Positions 1 to 7,513 of a DNA stretch of 20,417 nucleotides are shown here, one piece after another. The stretch is from Streptosporangiaceae bacterium (GTDB lineage Bacteria > Actinomycetota > Actinomycetes > Streptosporangiales > Streptosporangiaceae). The DNA lies in assembly GCA_030040475.1 (NCBI GenBank), contig JASHTQ010000152.1, positions 1-20,417 of the forward strand, written 5' to 3'. Positions within the stretch are counted from its first letter, which is position 1; each line of letters starts with the position of its first letter. The position numbers and the translations under genes were made by a program. The notes beneath the pieces were generated by a model that saw nothing but the letters and a program-made list of their open reading frames with translations, did no database searches and was not told where the DNA came from.

Positions 1-48
1 GCCGCGGGGTCGCCGGGCGAGGTGGCCGCGGGGTCGCCGGGCGAGGTG
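1..48. repeat. 24-bp tandem repeat, two copies visible
   Basis: Positions 1-24 and 25-48 are identical (unit begins GCCGCGGGGTCGCC and ends GGCGAGGTG). The unit is a multiple of three and encodes AAGSPGEV in frame with the gene that ends at 450. A partial third unit begins at 49 (GCCGCGG) and then diverges. More copies may lie to the left of the window. Confidence 0.9.
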
Positions 49-450
49 GCCGCGGTCCGCGGCTGGATCCGCTCGTTCGCCGACACCGACGAGCCCATCT
101 ACGTCGGCATCTACACGACCTACCGGCACGAGGACCGCGGTTATGTCAGCGTGGGATTCCCGTTGCCGCAGGCCAGCTTCACCGCGACGCTGCTGCCGCG
201 GGACCGGGCGGGCGGCGGCATGGTCCTGGACAGCCGGAGCGAGCTCGACCAGCCGGGACACTACCTGACCTACATCGACCCGCAGACGGGAGAGGTCACG
301 GTGGCGGCCGTCCGGGGGTTCGCGGAGCGGCTCGACGTCTACCTCGCCGACGGGGAACTGCGGGCTGAGCACGCGTTCTGGGTGTTCGGCCTGCCCTTCC
401 TCGTGCTGCACTACCGCATCCACCGCAAGCCGCCAGGGTCCCGGATGTAA
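1..450 (+). CDS. 3' end of an unrecognised protein (5' end outside the window)
   Basis: The frame is open from the first base to a TAA at 448-450, so the gene very probably begins before the window; a GTG at 22 is possible but lies inside a repeat and has no convincing ribosome site. The visible 149 residues start with two copies of AAGSPGEV, encoded by a 24-bp tandem repeat, followed by a compact segment rich in beta-type sequence ([20 protein letters not shown]) and ending in [16 protein letters not shown], a hydrophobic stretch with a basic tail. I do not recognise the family. There is no signal peptide or catalytic motif in the visible part. The Ala/Gly/Pro repeat looks like a flexible linker between an unseen N-terminal part and this C-terminal domain. 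It is followed 50 bp later by the amidohydrolase gene in the same direction; whether they share a transcript cannot be told. Confidence 0.6.
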   Translation, partial: AAGSPGEVAAGSPGEVAAVRGWIRSFADTDEPIYVGIYTTYRHEDRGYVSVGFPLPQASFTATLLPRDRAGGGMVLDSRSELDQPGHYLTYIDPQTGEVTVAAVRGFAERLDVYLADGELRAEHAFWVFGLPFLVLHYRIHRKPPGSRM

Positions 451-500
451 ATGTCCACGATCATGAGTTCACACCGTGTTCAGGCGGACGGAGCATCGCG

Positions 501-2183
501 ATGCGTGACAGCACGGCGGACCTGGTCCTGGTGGGGGGGAAGGTGCGGACTCCCTTGTCTGCGTCTGGCTTCGCGCAGGCCCTGGCGGTGCGCGGCGGGA
601 CGATCGTGGCCGTCGGGGACGACGCGGAGATCGGGGAGCTCACCGGGCGGGGCACGCGGGTGATCGACCTGGGCGGGCGGCTGGCGCTGCCCGCCTTCGG
701 CGACGCGCACGTGCACGCGGTGGCCGGCGGCCTCGAGAGCCTGCGCTGCAACCTGCTGGGGCTGCGCACCAGGCACGAGACCCTGGACGCCGTCGCGTCC
801 TACTGCGGCGGGCTGGCCCCGGGTGCCTGGGTGCTCGGCGGCGGCTGGACCATGGCGGCCTTCCCCGGCGGGCTGCCCACGGCGGCCGACCTGGACGCGG
901 TCACCGGCGGCAGGCCCGCCTTCCTGCCCAACCGGGACCACCACAGCGCCTGGGTGAACTCCGCCGCGCTCGCCGTCGCCGGTGTCGACGCCGGCACTGC
1001 TGATCCGCGGGACGGGCGGATCGAGCGGGACTCCCGCGGGCGTCCCGCTGGCACGCTGCACGACGGGGCGATGGGCCTGGTCGCGGAGCACGTGCCTGCC
1101 GCCTCCGCAGCCGAGCTCACCGCGGGCCTGCTCGCGGCGCAGGCGCACCTGCACTCGCTCGGCATCACCAGGTTCCAGGACGCGTGCGTCGGCGCGGCCG
1201 GCGAACTCGGCATACCTGACGTGTTCGACACCTACCGCCGGGCCGCCGACGACGGGCTGCTCAGCTGCCGGGTGGTCGGCGCGCTGTGGTGGGACAGGCA
1301 CCGCGGCCCGGGCCAGGTCGACGACCTGCTTGCCCGGCGCGAGCGGGCCAGTTCGGGCGCGTTCCGCGCGACGACGGTGAAGCTGATGCTCGACGGGGTG
1401 TGCGAGACGTTCACCGCGGCCATGTCCGCACCGTACCTGGACGGGCACGGGCATCCGGCGCGCGACGCGGGCAGGCTGTTCATCGAGCCCGAGATGCTCG
1501 CTTCGGCCGTCGGGCGGCTTGCCGCGGAGGGCTTCCAGCTGCACTTCCACGCGATCGGCGACCTCGCGGTCACCGCCGCGCTCGACGCGCTCGAGGCGCT
1601 CCCGGCCGGGCCGCGGCGGGCCGCCCGGCACCACGTGGCGCACCTGCAGTTCATCAGGCCCGCGGATCTGGACAGGTTCGCCGCGCTCGACGTGGTGGCC
1701 AACTTCCAGCCGCTGTGGGCGTGCGCCGAGCCGCAGATGGAGGAGCTCACCCTGCCGTTCGTCGGCCCGGAACGGGCCGGGTGGCAGTACCCGATCGACT
1801 CGGTTGCCCGGCGGGGAGCCCGGCTCGCGTTCGGCAGCGACTGGCCGATATCCAGCGCCGATCCGCTGCAGGAGATGCACGTCGCGGTCAACAGGGTGCT
1901 GTCCTCGCGGCTCGGGGTGGCTGGCGAGCCGGCCCGCGAGGTCCCGTTCATGCCCTGGCAGGCGATCGCCCTCGACGCCGCGCTTGACGCGTTCGTCTCC
2001 GGCGTCGCCTGGGTGAACCACGAGGAGGACGTGACCGGGTCGCTCGTCGCGGGGATGCGGGCCGACGTGGCCGTGTTCGACCAGGACCTGTTCGCGATCC
2101 CGGCCGCCTCGATCGGCGACGCCTCGGTGGAGTTGACGGTGTCGGGCGGGGCGGTCGTCTACGGGGATGGCGAGTTTCGGTGA
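501..2183 (+). CDS. amidohydrolase family protein, YtcJ-like metal-dependent hydrolase
   Basis: This 560-residue protein has the layout of the YtcJ/amidohydrolase-3 group, which hydrolyses C-N bonds of amide or formamide-type substrates in the cytoplasm; the natural substrate is usually unknown. Visible metal-site motifs in order are GDAHVH (His70, His72), the likely bridging lysine in TVKLMLDG (Lys294), HFHAIGD (His350), the HLQF histidine (His381) and the C-terminal catalytic aspartate in FGSDWP (Asp447). A small beta domain flanks the barrel on both sides (residues 1-60 and about 500-560), as expected. Full length for the family. The ATG at 501 is supported by ACGGAG at 488-493. The stop overlaps a GTG (GTGA) that opens the methyltransferase-like remnant, suggesting the two were once translationally coupled. 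Family assignment is firm; substrate is not known. Confidence 0.93.
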   Translation: MRDSTADLVLVGGKVRTPLSASGFAQALAVRGGTIVAVGDDAEIGELTGRGTRVIDLGGRLALPAFGDAHVHAVAGGLESLRCNLLGLRTRHETLDAVASYCGGLAPGAWVLGGGWTMAAFPGGLPTAADLDAVTGGRPAFLPNRDHHSAWVNSAALAVAGVDAGTADPRDGRIERDSRGRPAGTLHDGAMGLVAEHVPAASAAELTAGLLAAQAHLHSLGITRFQDACVGAAGELGIPDVFDTYRRAADDGLLSCRVVGALWWDRHRGPGQVDDLLARRERASSGAFRATTVKLMLDGVCETFTAAMSAPYLDGHGHPARDAGRLFIEPEMLASAVGRLAAEGFQLHFHAIGDLAVTAALDALEALPAGPRRAARHHVAHLQFIRPADLDRFAALDVVANFQPLWACAEPQMEELTLPFVGPERAGWQYPIDSVARRGARLAFGSDWPISSADPLQEMHVAVNRVLSSRLGVAGEPAREVPFMPWQAIALDAALDAFVSGVAWVNHEEDVTGSLVAGMRADVAVFDQDLFAIPAASIGDASVELTVSGGAVVYGDGEFR

Positions 2184-2246
2184 GCTACTCCGACTTCCAG
2201 CCGGCGCCGAACCAGGGCGGCCGCCCCGACCTGTACGAGCAGCAGG
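2180..2246 (+). pseudogene. possible 5' remnant of a class I SAM-dependent methyltransferase gene
   Basis: A GTG at 2180 overlaps the amidohydrolase stop (GTGA) and opens a frame starting SYSDFQPAPNQGGRPDLYE. From memory, a group of actinobacterial class I methyltransferases begins with a very similar pattern (S-Y-x-D-F-x-P-A-P-N-x-x-G-x-P-x-L-Y-E), followed by the SAM-binding glycine loop about 30 residues later. Here the resemblance stops after about 22 codons; the frame then becomes Arg/Pro/Ser-rich without any glycine loop, runs through the small gene on the opposite strand and stops at 2368. I read this as the leftover 5' end of a deleted gene. It could instead be a short functional peptide or chance similarity, since the family match is from memory. 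Confidence 0.4.
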
Positions 2247-2276
2247 GCACGCGGTGGCCCGGCGGGCGCGGGGCGC

Positions 2277-2444
2277 TCAGCGACGCTTCAGGAACAAGAA
2301 GTAGAACGCCGCGAACACCGCGACGATCCCGACGTTTACTAGCAGCCGCGGCCAGAAATGGTGCCTGAGGAAGAAGACGTCCACGCAGACCACGGCGGCG
2401 ATCATCGCGAGCACGTAGAGCACGGCGACAGGCTGTCTTCCCAC
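2277..2444 (-). CDS. small two-helix membrane protein, 55 residues
   Basis: On the minus strand a GTG at 2444 opens a 55-codon frame ending in TGA at 2277. The protein starts MGRQPVAVLYVLAMIAAVVC and is almost entirely two hydrophobic helices, about residues 6-27 and 35-53, separated by a charged, aromatic hinge (LRHHFWPR) and ending in the basic tail LKRR. This two-helix, basic-ended pattern, with VDVFF before the hinge and VNVGIVAVFAAFYF in helix 2, matches small actinobacterial membrane proteins of unknown function that I have seen, and the two clean helices are unlikely by chance. The basic hinge and C-terminus suggest both ends are cytoplasmic. No strong ribosome site is seen; GGGG lies about 12 bases upstream. 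It converges on the amidohydrolase and diverges from the polyphosphate kinase gene. Confidence 0.75.
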   Translation of the reverse strand: MGRQPVAVLYVLAMIAAVVCVDVFFLRHHFWPRLLVNVGIVAVFAAFYFLFLKRR

Positions 2445-2562
2445 CTGTTCGTTTTACCCCGCGTGCCGAAGCGGGACAAGGGCGGCCGCATTGAACCGAG
2501 GCGGCCTTGACGGGCCGCCGCGCCGTCCGGGTAACCGGGGCGCAGCCCGCATCGCCCTTGGC

Positions 2563-2577
2563 CGGCATGCCATGCCG
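2563..2577. promoter_or_regulatory. perfect 15-bp palindrome upstream of the PPK2 gene
   Basis: CGGCATG and CATGCCG (2563-2569 and 2571-2577) form a perfect inverted repeat around a single central C. It lies in the space between the divergent small membrane protein and the PPK2 gene, about 100 bp before the preferred PPK2 start. The near-absence of a loop argues for a protein-binding operator rather than an RNA hairpin. The rest of the gap from 2445 to 2679 shows no gene. The regulator is unknown. Confidence 0.3.
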
Positions 2578-2679
2578 AGCGGGCAAGGTGGCTGCCGGGT
2601 GAACAGGCGCGAGCCGGGAGGCAACGGCAGGCCGAAGGCACGAGCGGCGGGCGGACCTGGTCGTGACCAGAGCGCCTGG

Positions 2680-3645
2680 ATGTGCTGTGCTTGTGACGTG
2701 ACCGGCAAACACGCAGAAGAGTTCAACGCGCTGCCAGAGCACTGGGCGTCCGACCCTGAGCTCCTGGCCGGCCTGGTCGTCATCGATGACGACGAACACG
2801 ACGACCCCGTCCTGCGCTGGCCGGACGGGCGGGTGGTGGATACCTGGCGCGAGGACTACCCGTACGCCGAGAAGATGCCGCGGGACGAGTACGAATACCT
2901 CAAGCGCCCGCTCCAGATCGAGCTCGTCAGGCTGCAGAACTGGGTCAAGTCCACCGGGGAACGGATAGTGATCCTCTTCGAGGGCCGCGACGCGGCCGGC
3001 AAGGGCGGCACGATCAAGCGGTTCACCGAGCACCTGAACCCGCGCGGCGCCACGGTGGTGGCGCTGGCCAAGCCGAGCGAGCGGGAACGCACCCAGTGGT
3101 ACTTCCAGCGGTACGTGCCGAACCTGCCCGCGGCCGGCGAGATCATCATGTTCGACCGGTCCTGGTACAACCGGGCCGGGGTGGAACGGGTGATGGGCTT
3201 CTGCACGGACGAGGAGTACTGGGAGTTCATGCGGGAGGTGCCGGAGTTCGAGCAGATGCTGGTCCGCTCCGGGGTGAACCTGATCAAGTTCTGGTTCTCG
3301 GTGACGCGATCCGAGCAGCGCACCAGGTTCGCCATCCGCCGGGTCGACCCGGTGCGGCAGTGGAAGCTGAGCCCGATGGACGTCGAGTCGCTGGACAAGT
3401 GGGACGAGTACACCGAGGCGAAGGAGGCGATGTTCCACTACACCAACCCGGACTGGGCTCCGTGGACCGTGGTGAAGAGCAACGACAAGAAGCGGGCCAG
3501 GCTCGAGGCGATCAAGCACGTGCTGTTGAAGTTCGACTATGAGGGCAAGGAGGAGGAGGCCATCGGGAAACCGGACCCGGCCCTGATCGGGCCGCAGGCG
3601 CTGCTGTCCGAGCACGACCCGAACGCCGTGTACCCAGAGCTGTAA
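2680..3645 (+). CDS. ppk2: polyphosphate kinase 2 (PPK2 family)
   Basis: PPK2 enzymes transfer phosphate between inorganic polyphosphate and nucleoside diphosphates, usually making GTP or ATP from polyphosphate, in the cytosol. The hallmark Walker A sequence FEGRDAAGKGG and the Walker B/lid sequence FDRSWYNRAGVE are both intact, at about residues 100-110 and 158-169 of a 321-residue model. The following ERTQWYFQRYVPNLP, KFWFSVTRSEQRTRF and DEYTEAKEAMF segments are also typical of single-domain PPK2. The start is uncertain: the frame is open back to 2491, with an ATG at 2572 and a GTG at 2599 as alternatives; I prefer the ATG at 2680 because sequence upstream of it is low-complexity and unlike PPK2, although no good ribosome site precedes it. 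A GTG at 2698 is also possible. Function is secure; nucleotide preference cannot be read from sequence. Confidence 0.93.
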   Translation: MCCACDVTGKHAEEFNALPEHWASDPELLAGLVVIDDDEHDDPVLRWPDGRVVDTWREDYPYAEKMPRDEYEYLKRPLQIELVRLQNWVKSTGERIVILFEGRDAAGKGGTIKRFTEHLNPRGATVVALAKPSERERTQWYFQRYVPNLPAAGEIIMFDRSWYNRAGVERVMGFCTDEEYWEFMREVPEFEQMLVRSGVNLIKFWFSVTRSEQRTRFAIRRVDPVRQWKLSPMDVESLDKWDEYTEAKEAMFHYTNPDWAPWTVVKSNDKKRARLEAIKHVLLKFDYEGKEEEAIGKPDPALIGPQALLSEHDPNAVYPEL

Positions 3646-3677
3646 CACAGGCGCCTTACGGGCATAAACTCTCGTAA

Positions 3678-3701
3678 ATCCGGCATCAGGCATCCGGCAT
3701 C
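3678..3701. repeat. 10-bp direct repeat upstream of the PPOX gene
   Basis: ATCCGGCATC occurs at 3678-3687 and again at 3692-3701, a 14-bp period. It lies in the 80-bp gap between the PPK2 stop and the PPOX start, just before the GAGGGG ribosome site. The gap also holds the inverted pair TTACG/CGTAA and an AT-rich stretch around CATAAACT, which may be a promoter for the four-gene run that follows. The repeat could be an operator; nothing more can be said. Confidence 0.4.
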
Positions 3702-3725
3702 GGGCGAGGCGGGCGAGGGGCAGGC

Positions 3726-4349
3726 ATGACGCAGGCGCAGATCGGCTCGATCGAGGAGTTGCGTGACTTGCTGGGGTGGCCGACCGGGCGCGCGGTGACC
3801 AAGGAACGCACCAGGCTGCTTCCCATGGACAGGGAATGGCTGGCCGCCTCGCCGTTCTGCGTGCTCGCCACCTGCGACGCCGACGGGAACTGCGATGCCT
3901 CACCCAAGGGCGACCCGGCGGGCCACCTCGTCTACGTGCTCGACGACGCCACCGTGGCCATCCCCGAACGGCCCGGCAACCGGCGCGCCGACGGATACGG
4001 CAACGTGCTGTCCAACCCGCACGTCGGGATCGTCTCCATGATCCCGGGCCGGAACGAGACGCTGCGCATCAACGGCCGCGCCCGGCTGCTGCGGGACGCG
4101 CCGTTCTTCGACGACATGGCGATCCGCGGCCAGCGGCCGATGATGGCGCTCGCCGTAGAGATCGAGCAGATCTTCTTCCACTGCCAGAAGGCGCTCATGC
4201 GCTCCCAGCTGTGGCAGCCGCGGACCTGGCGGCCCGACGCGCTCCCCTCGCACGCGGCCCTGGTCAAGGCCGTTCAGGATACGCCGGAGACACTGGAGGA
4301 ACTCCAGGAGCATTATGCCCAGGATAACTACTCCAAGCTCTTGTACTGA
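3726..4349 (+). CDS. FMN-dependent pyridoxamine-phosphate-oxidase-fold protein (MSMEG_1061/DR_2398-like)
   Basis: This 207-residue protein has the split-barrel flavin-binding fold of the PPOX family, in the subgroup typified by MSMEG_1061 (TIGR04025). Diagnostic sequence includes FCVLATCDADGNCDASPKGD near residues 39-58, IPERPGNRRADGYGNVLSNPHVG in the middle, and IEQIFFHCQKALMRSQLW near residue 140-157, all typical of this subgroup. Members bind FMN or F420 and are thought to act as oxidoreductases, but no substrate is established. Length fits the subgroup. GAGGGG at 3715-3720 supports the ATG at 3726. Only 15 bp separate it from the flavin monooxygenase gene, so it probably opens a four-gene operon and could supply or recycle reduced flavin, which is an inference from position only. 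Confidence 0.9.
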   Translation: MTQAQIGSIEELRDLLGWPTGRAVTKERTRLLPMDREWLAASPFCVLATCDADGNCDASPKGDPAGHLVYVLDDATVAIPERPGNRRADGYGNVLSNPHVGIVSMIPGRNETLRINGRARLLRDAPFFDDMAIRGQRPMMALAVEIEQIFFHCQKALMRSQLWQPRTWRPDALPSHAALVKAVQDTPETLEELQEHYAQDNYSKLLY

Positions 4350-4364
4350 CTAGGGAACGCGCTG

Positions 4365-5792
4365 ATGAGCAGCAACGTCGGCATCGTCATCGTCGGCGCC
4401 GGATTCGGCGGCATCGGGATGGCGATCGCGCTGAAGAAGGCCGGCTACGACGACTTCGTGATCCTGGAGAAGGACAGCGATCTCGGCGGGACCTGGCGCG
4501 ACAACCGGTACCCCGGCTGCGCCTGCGACGTGCCGGCCCCGCTGTACTCCTACTCTTTCGAGCTGAACCCTGCCTGGACACGGGTCTACGCGCCGCAACG
4601 GGAGATCTGGGACTACCTGCGGATGTGCTCGGCCAAGTACGGGGTGGACGCGCACATCCGCTACGGCTGCGCGGTCGAGCGGATGGACTGGGACGACGAC
4701 GGCAGGCGCTGGCACGTCGTGACTAAGGCCGGCGATGACTACGTGGCGCGCGCCGTCGTGTCCGCGGCGGGCGCGTTGCACATCCCGTCCTACCCGGACA
4801 TTCCCGGTGCGGACAAGTTCGCCGGCCCGTCGTTCCACTCCTCGCGCTGGGATCACTCCATTGACCTGGCGGGTCGGCAGGTCGCGGTGATCGGGACCGG
4901 CGCGTCCGCGATCCAGCTCGTCCCGGAGATCGCCCCCCGGGTCGCCCGGCTTGGCGTGTTCCAGCGAACCCCGCCGTGGATCGTTCCCCGGCTCGACGGC
5001 CCGGTAAGGGCCGGGTGGCGCGCGCCGCTGAGCGACCGCATGCTGCGGGACGCCTACTACTGGATGCTGGAGGTCAGGGCGCTCAGCTTCGCCTACCCCA
5101 GGCTGGCGCCCCCGGTGCAGCGGATAGCCATGCGGTACATCGAGCGCCAGGTCACCGACCCGGAACTGCGAGCGAGGGTCACACCGGACTACACCATCGG
5201 CTGCAAGCGGATCCTGCTGTCCGACGACTACTATCCGGCCCTGCAGCGACCCAACGTCGACCTGATCACCGAGCGCATCACCGAACTGACCGAGACCGGC
5301 GTGGTGACGGCCGACGGCGTGACCCACCCGGCCGACGTGATCATCTACGGCACGGGGTTCAAGGTCATCGGGGCACTTGCCGGGCTGAACGTGACCGGCC
5401 GCGACGGCCGGGTCCTCGAGGGCACCGAGGCCTACCACGGCGTCACCGCCGACGGCTTCCCGAACTTCTTCATGCTGCTCGGCCCCAACACCGGCCTTGG
5501 CCACACCTCGGTCGTCTTCATGATCGAGAGCCAGATCCGGCACGTCATGAGCTGCCTGAAGATGCTGGCCAGGGACAAGGCCGACACGATCGAGGTCAGT
5601 GCGTCCGTGCAGCGGCGGTTCAACCGCAGGCTGCAGCAGCGGCTTGCGCGGACGGTGTGGAATGCGGGCGGCTGTCGCAGCTGGTACCTGGACGACGACG
5701 GCGTGAACCGGGCGATCTGGCCGGGATTCTCGGCCGAGTACTGGGCCCGCACCCGCCGGGCACGCCGCGGCGCGTACCTGGTGGACCGATGA
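4365..5792 (+). CDS. flavin-containing monooxygenase, Baeyer-Villiger type
   Basis: A 475-residue FAD- and NADPH-dependent monooxygenase. The FAD-binding GAGFGG is at residues 11-16, followed by the typical GGTWRDNRYPGCACD (41-55). The Baeyer-Villiger fingerprint FxGxxxHxxxW is present as Phe152, Gly154, His158, Trp162, followed by Asp. The NADPH-binding Rossmann motif GTGASA is at 177-182, and the late YGTGF motif is near residue 325. Such enzymes insert oxygen next to a ketone or oxidise N and S atoms; substrates cannot be predicted. Length is slightly below the usual 490-550 of stand-alone type I enzymes but no motif is missing. AGGGAA precedes the ATG at 4365. The stop overlaps the start of the cupin gene (ATGA), indicating coupled translation. 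Confidence 0.93.
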   Translation: MSSNVGIVIVGAGFGGIGMAIALKKAGYDDFVILEKDSDLGGTWRDNRYPGCACDVPAPLYSYSFELNPAWTRVYAPQREIWDYLRMCSAKYGVDAHIRYGCAVERMDWDDDGRRWHVVTKAGDDYVARAVVSAAGALHIPSYPDIPGADKFAGPSFHSSRWDHSIDLAGRQVAVIGTGASAIQLVPEIAPRVARLGVFQRTPPWIVPRLDGPVRAGWRAPLSDRMLRDAYYWMLEVRALSFAYPRLAPPVQRIAMRYIERQVTDPELRARVTPDYTIGCKRILLSDDYYPALQRPNVDLITERITELTETGVVTADGVTHPADVIIYGTGFKVIGALAGLNVTGRDGRVLEGTEAYHGVTADGFPNFFMLLGPNTGLGHTSVVFMIESQIRHVMSCLKMLARDKADTIEVSASVQRRFNRRLQQRLARTVWNAGGCRSWYLDDDGVNRAIWPGFSAEYWARTRRARRGAYLVDR

Positions 5793-6508
5793 CCAGGGCG
5801 GCGCCGGTCATCCGGCGGCCCGAGCAGACCTGGGCGCGCCCGCTTGCGCCCGGCGTCACGGTCACCGACCTGCTCGACGACCGGCAGGGCTGCCGCGGCC
5901 TGCACCAGCGGCGGCTCAGGTTCGCGGGCCCGGCCACGACCACGGACCTGTCCGGCGTCGCCGCCGGGGAGGGCGAGTCCTGGTACGTGATCAGGGGGTC
6001 CGGCGTCCTTGACACCAGGATGCACGGAACGGTCGGGCTCCGGCCGGGCACGGCCGTGTGGATGCGCGGTTCGCTGCCCTACCGGTGCCGCGCGCGGCCC
6101 GGTGAGGACCTCGAGGTGCTTGCCGTCGTCGTGCGCGCGGAATCCCCCGGCGCCGACGAGCGCCCGGCTTTCCTCGTCGCCACCCTGGACGAGTGCGAGC
6201 CCGAGCGCACCGGCGACAGGGAGTTCCGGGTGCTGCTGAGCGCCGGCCTGCCGATGACGCAGTTCGCCGGGCTGATACCGCCCGGCCGGGCGCCGGAGCA
6301 CCAGCACACCTACGACGAGGTGGTGCACGTGCTGGCCGGGCAGGGGGTGGCGCACCTGGCCGACGGCGAGGCCGATATCGGGCCGGGAACCTCCATCTAC
6401 CTGCCGCCAGGGTGGCCGCATTGCCTGGAGAACACCGGGCAGGGCCTGCTGGAACTGCTCGGCGTCTTCCATCCGGCGGGCAGCCCGGCCGCGAAGCAGG
6501 CGACCTAG
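5789..6508 (+). CDS. two-cupin-domain protein
   Basis: The ATG at 5789 overlaps the monooxygenase stop, and the frame runs 239 residues. Two cupin barrels follow each other: residues about 20-120 and 145-230. The C-terminal one keeps a full metal site, HQHTYDEVVHVLAGQG with His171, His173 and Glu177, plus His211 in PPGWPHCLEN. The N-terminal cupin, with WYVIRGSGVL and LRPGTAVWM, lacks the histidines and is probably structural. Bicupins of this type include dioxygenases, isomerases and sugar or ketone-processing enzymes, so the reaction is open; a metal-dependent step on the product of the adjacent monooxygenase would fit the position, but that is inference. The start inside a longer open frame is chosen because of the overlap and because upstream sequence in that frame is an arginine-rich shadow of the monooxygenase gene. 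Confidence 0.85.
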   Translation: MTRAAPVIRRPEQTWARPLAPGVTVTDLLDDRQGCRGLHQRRLRFAGPATTTDLSGVAAGEGESWYVIRGSGVLDTRMHGTVGLRPGTAVWMRGSLPYRCRARPGEDLEVLAVVVRAESPGADERPAFLVATLDECEPERTGDREFRVLLSAGLPMTQFAGLIPPGRAPEHQHTYDEVVHVLAGQGVAHLADGEADIGPGTSIYLPPGWPHCLENTGQGLLELLGVFHPAGSPAAKQAT

Positions 6509-6511
6509 GGA

Positions 6512-7513
6512 TTGGTCGCCATCGTCCTGGCGCTGGCATCCGCGATCACCTACGGAGGTTCGGACTTCGCCGCCGGTCTCGCGTCGCGCAGCGCCGACGT
6601 CGTCCGCGTGACCCTGGTTGCCTCGCTGGCCGGCCTGGCGGTCATCCTCGTCGCGTTCCCGCTGGCCGCGTCCCGCCCGCCGGGCACGGCCGCGATCGTC
6701 TGGGGAGTCGTGGCCGGCCTCAGCGGGACGGTGGGAGCGCTGGCCCTCTACCTCGGGTTCCGGCACGCCGCGTTCAGCGTCGCCGGCCCGCTCAGCGCGG
6801 TCGGCGCGGCGGGATTCTCGGTGCTCGCCGGGCTGCTCCTGGGCGAGCGCCCGTCCGCTCTCGCCCTGACCGGCATCGTCCTCGCGCTGCCCGCCATAGT
6901 CGGCGTCTCGGCCAGCGCCGCCCGCGGCAGCCAGGAGCCGGCCGCGGTCACGGATCCGGCCGCGCCGGACCCGCCAGCACCTGGGACGATCGCGCTGGAC
7001 CTCGCAGGCCCTGACGCGACTGCGCTCGGCCAGCCAGGACCCGGGGTGACTGCGCTTGGCCGGCCTGGCGCCGGGGTGGCCGCGCTTGGCCGACCTGGCG
7101 CCGGGGTGGCCGCGGGGCTGGTCGCCGGGGCGTGCTTCGCGCTGCTGTTCATCGGGCTCAACCGGGCGGGCTCGGGCAGCGGCCTGTGGCCGGTGGCCGT
7201 GTCCCAGGCCGCCGAGATCGCGGTGATCTGCCCGGCGGCCGCGGTGACCGGCAACTTCCGGCTGCCGGGGGCTCGCTCTGGGTGGCTCGCGGCGGTCACC
7301 GGCGCGGCCGGGGCGATCGGCACGATCTTGTACTTTTTTGCCACGCACGACGGGTTCCTCGCGGTGACCGCGGTCCTCACCTCGCTCTACCCGGCGATCA
7401 CGATCGTGCTGGCCCGCACCCTCCTCGGCGAGCGCCTCACCAAGCTCCGCCTGGCCGGCCTGGCCCTCGCCGCCGCCTGCGTAGCCCTCATAGCCGCCGG
7501 CGGAGCCGGCTAG
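6512..7513 (+). CDS. EamA/DMT-family transporter
   Basis: A 333-residue integral membrane protein of the drug/metabolite transporter superfamily. It consists of two EamA halves (about 1-135 and 200-333) with roughly ten membrane helices; the first half has the typical SAITYGGSDFAAG opening and the second ends FLAVTAVLTSLYPAITIVLA followed by LLGERLTKLRLAGLALAA. Such proteins usually export small metabolites or amino acids. Between the halves, residues 138-200 form a long hydrophilic and repetitive insert, containing four 10-residue repeats, which is longer than the short loop normal in this family. The start is a TTG three bases after the cupin stop, so translation is probably coupled; the only AGGG is too close to be a normal ribosome site. 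It is the last gene of the 3726-7513 run and may export its product. Confidence 0.88.
   Translation: MVAIVLALASAITYGGSDFAAGLASRSADVVRVTLVASLAGLAVILVAFPLAASRPPGTAAIVWGVVAGLSGTVGALALYLGFRHAAFSVAGPLSAVGAAGFSVLAGLLLGERPSALALTGIVLALPAIVGVSASAARGSQEPAAVTDPAAPDPPAPGTIALDLAGPDATALGQPGPGVTALGRPGAGVAALGRPGAGVAAGLVAGACFALLFIGLNRAGSGSGLWPVAVSQAAEIAVICPAAAVTGNFRLPGARSGWLAAVTGAAGAIGTILYFFATHDGFLAVTAVLTSLYPAITIVLARTLLGERLTKLRLAGLALAAACVALIAAGGAG
6992..7111. repeat. four in-frame 30-bp repeats inside the EamA gene
   Basis: Residues 161-200 of the transporter divide into ALDLAGPDAT, ALGQPGPGVT, ALGRPGAGVA and ALGRPGAGVA. The last two are identical in protein and nearly identical in DNA; the first two are progressively more divergent. 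The unit is 30 bp, so copy-number change keeps the frame. It falls in the linker between the two EamA halves, where length changes should be tolerated. Confidence 0.85.

Noticed and set aside
1..48. CRISPR array
   Set aside because: The repeats are directly tandem with no spacers and are in frame with a protein.
480..2021. Long open frame on the minus strand opposite the amidohydrolase
   Set aside because: Arg/Gly/Pro-rich composition typical of an antisense shadow in GC-rich DNA; the plus strand encodes a complete enzyme with all metal ligands.
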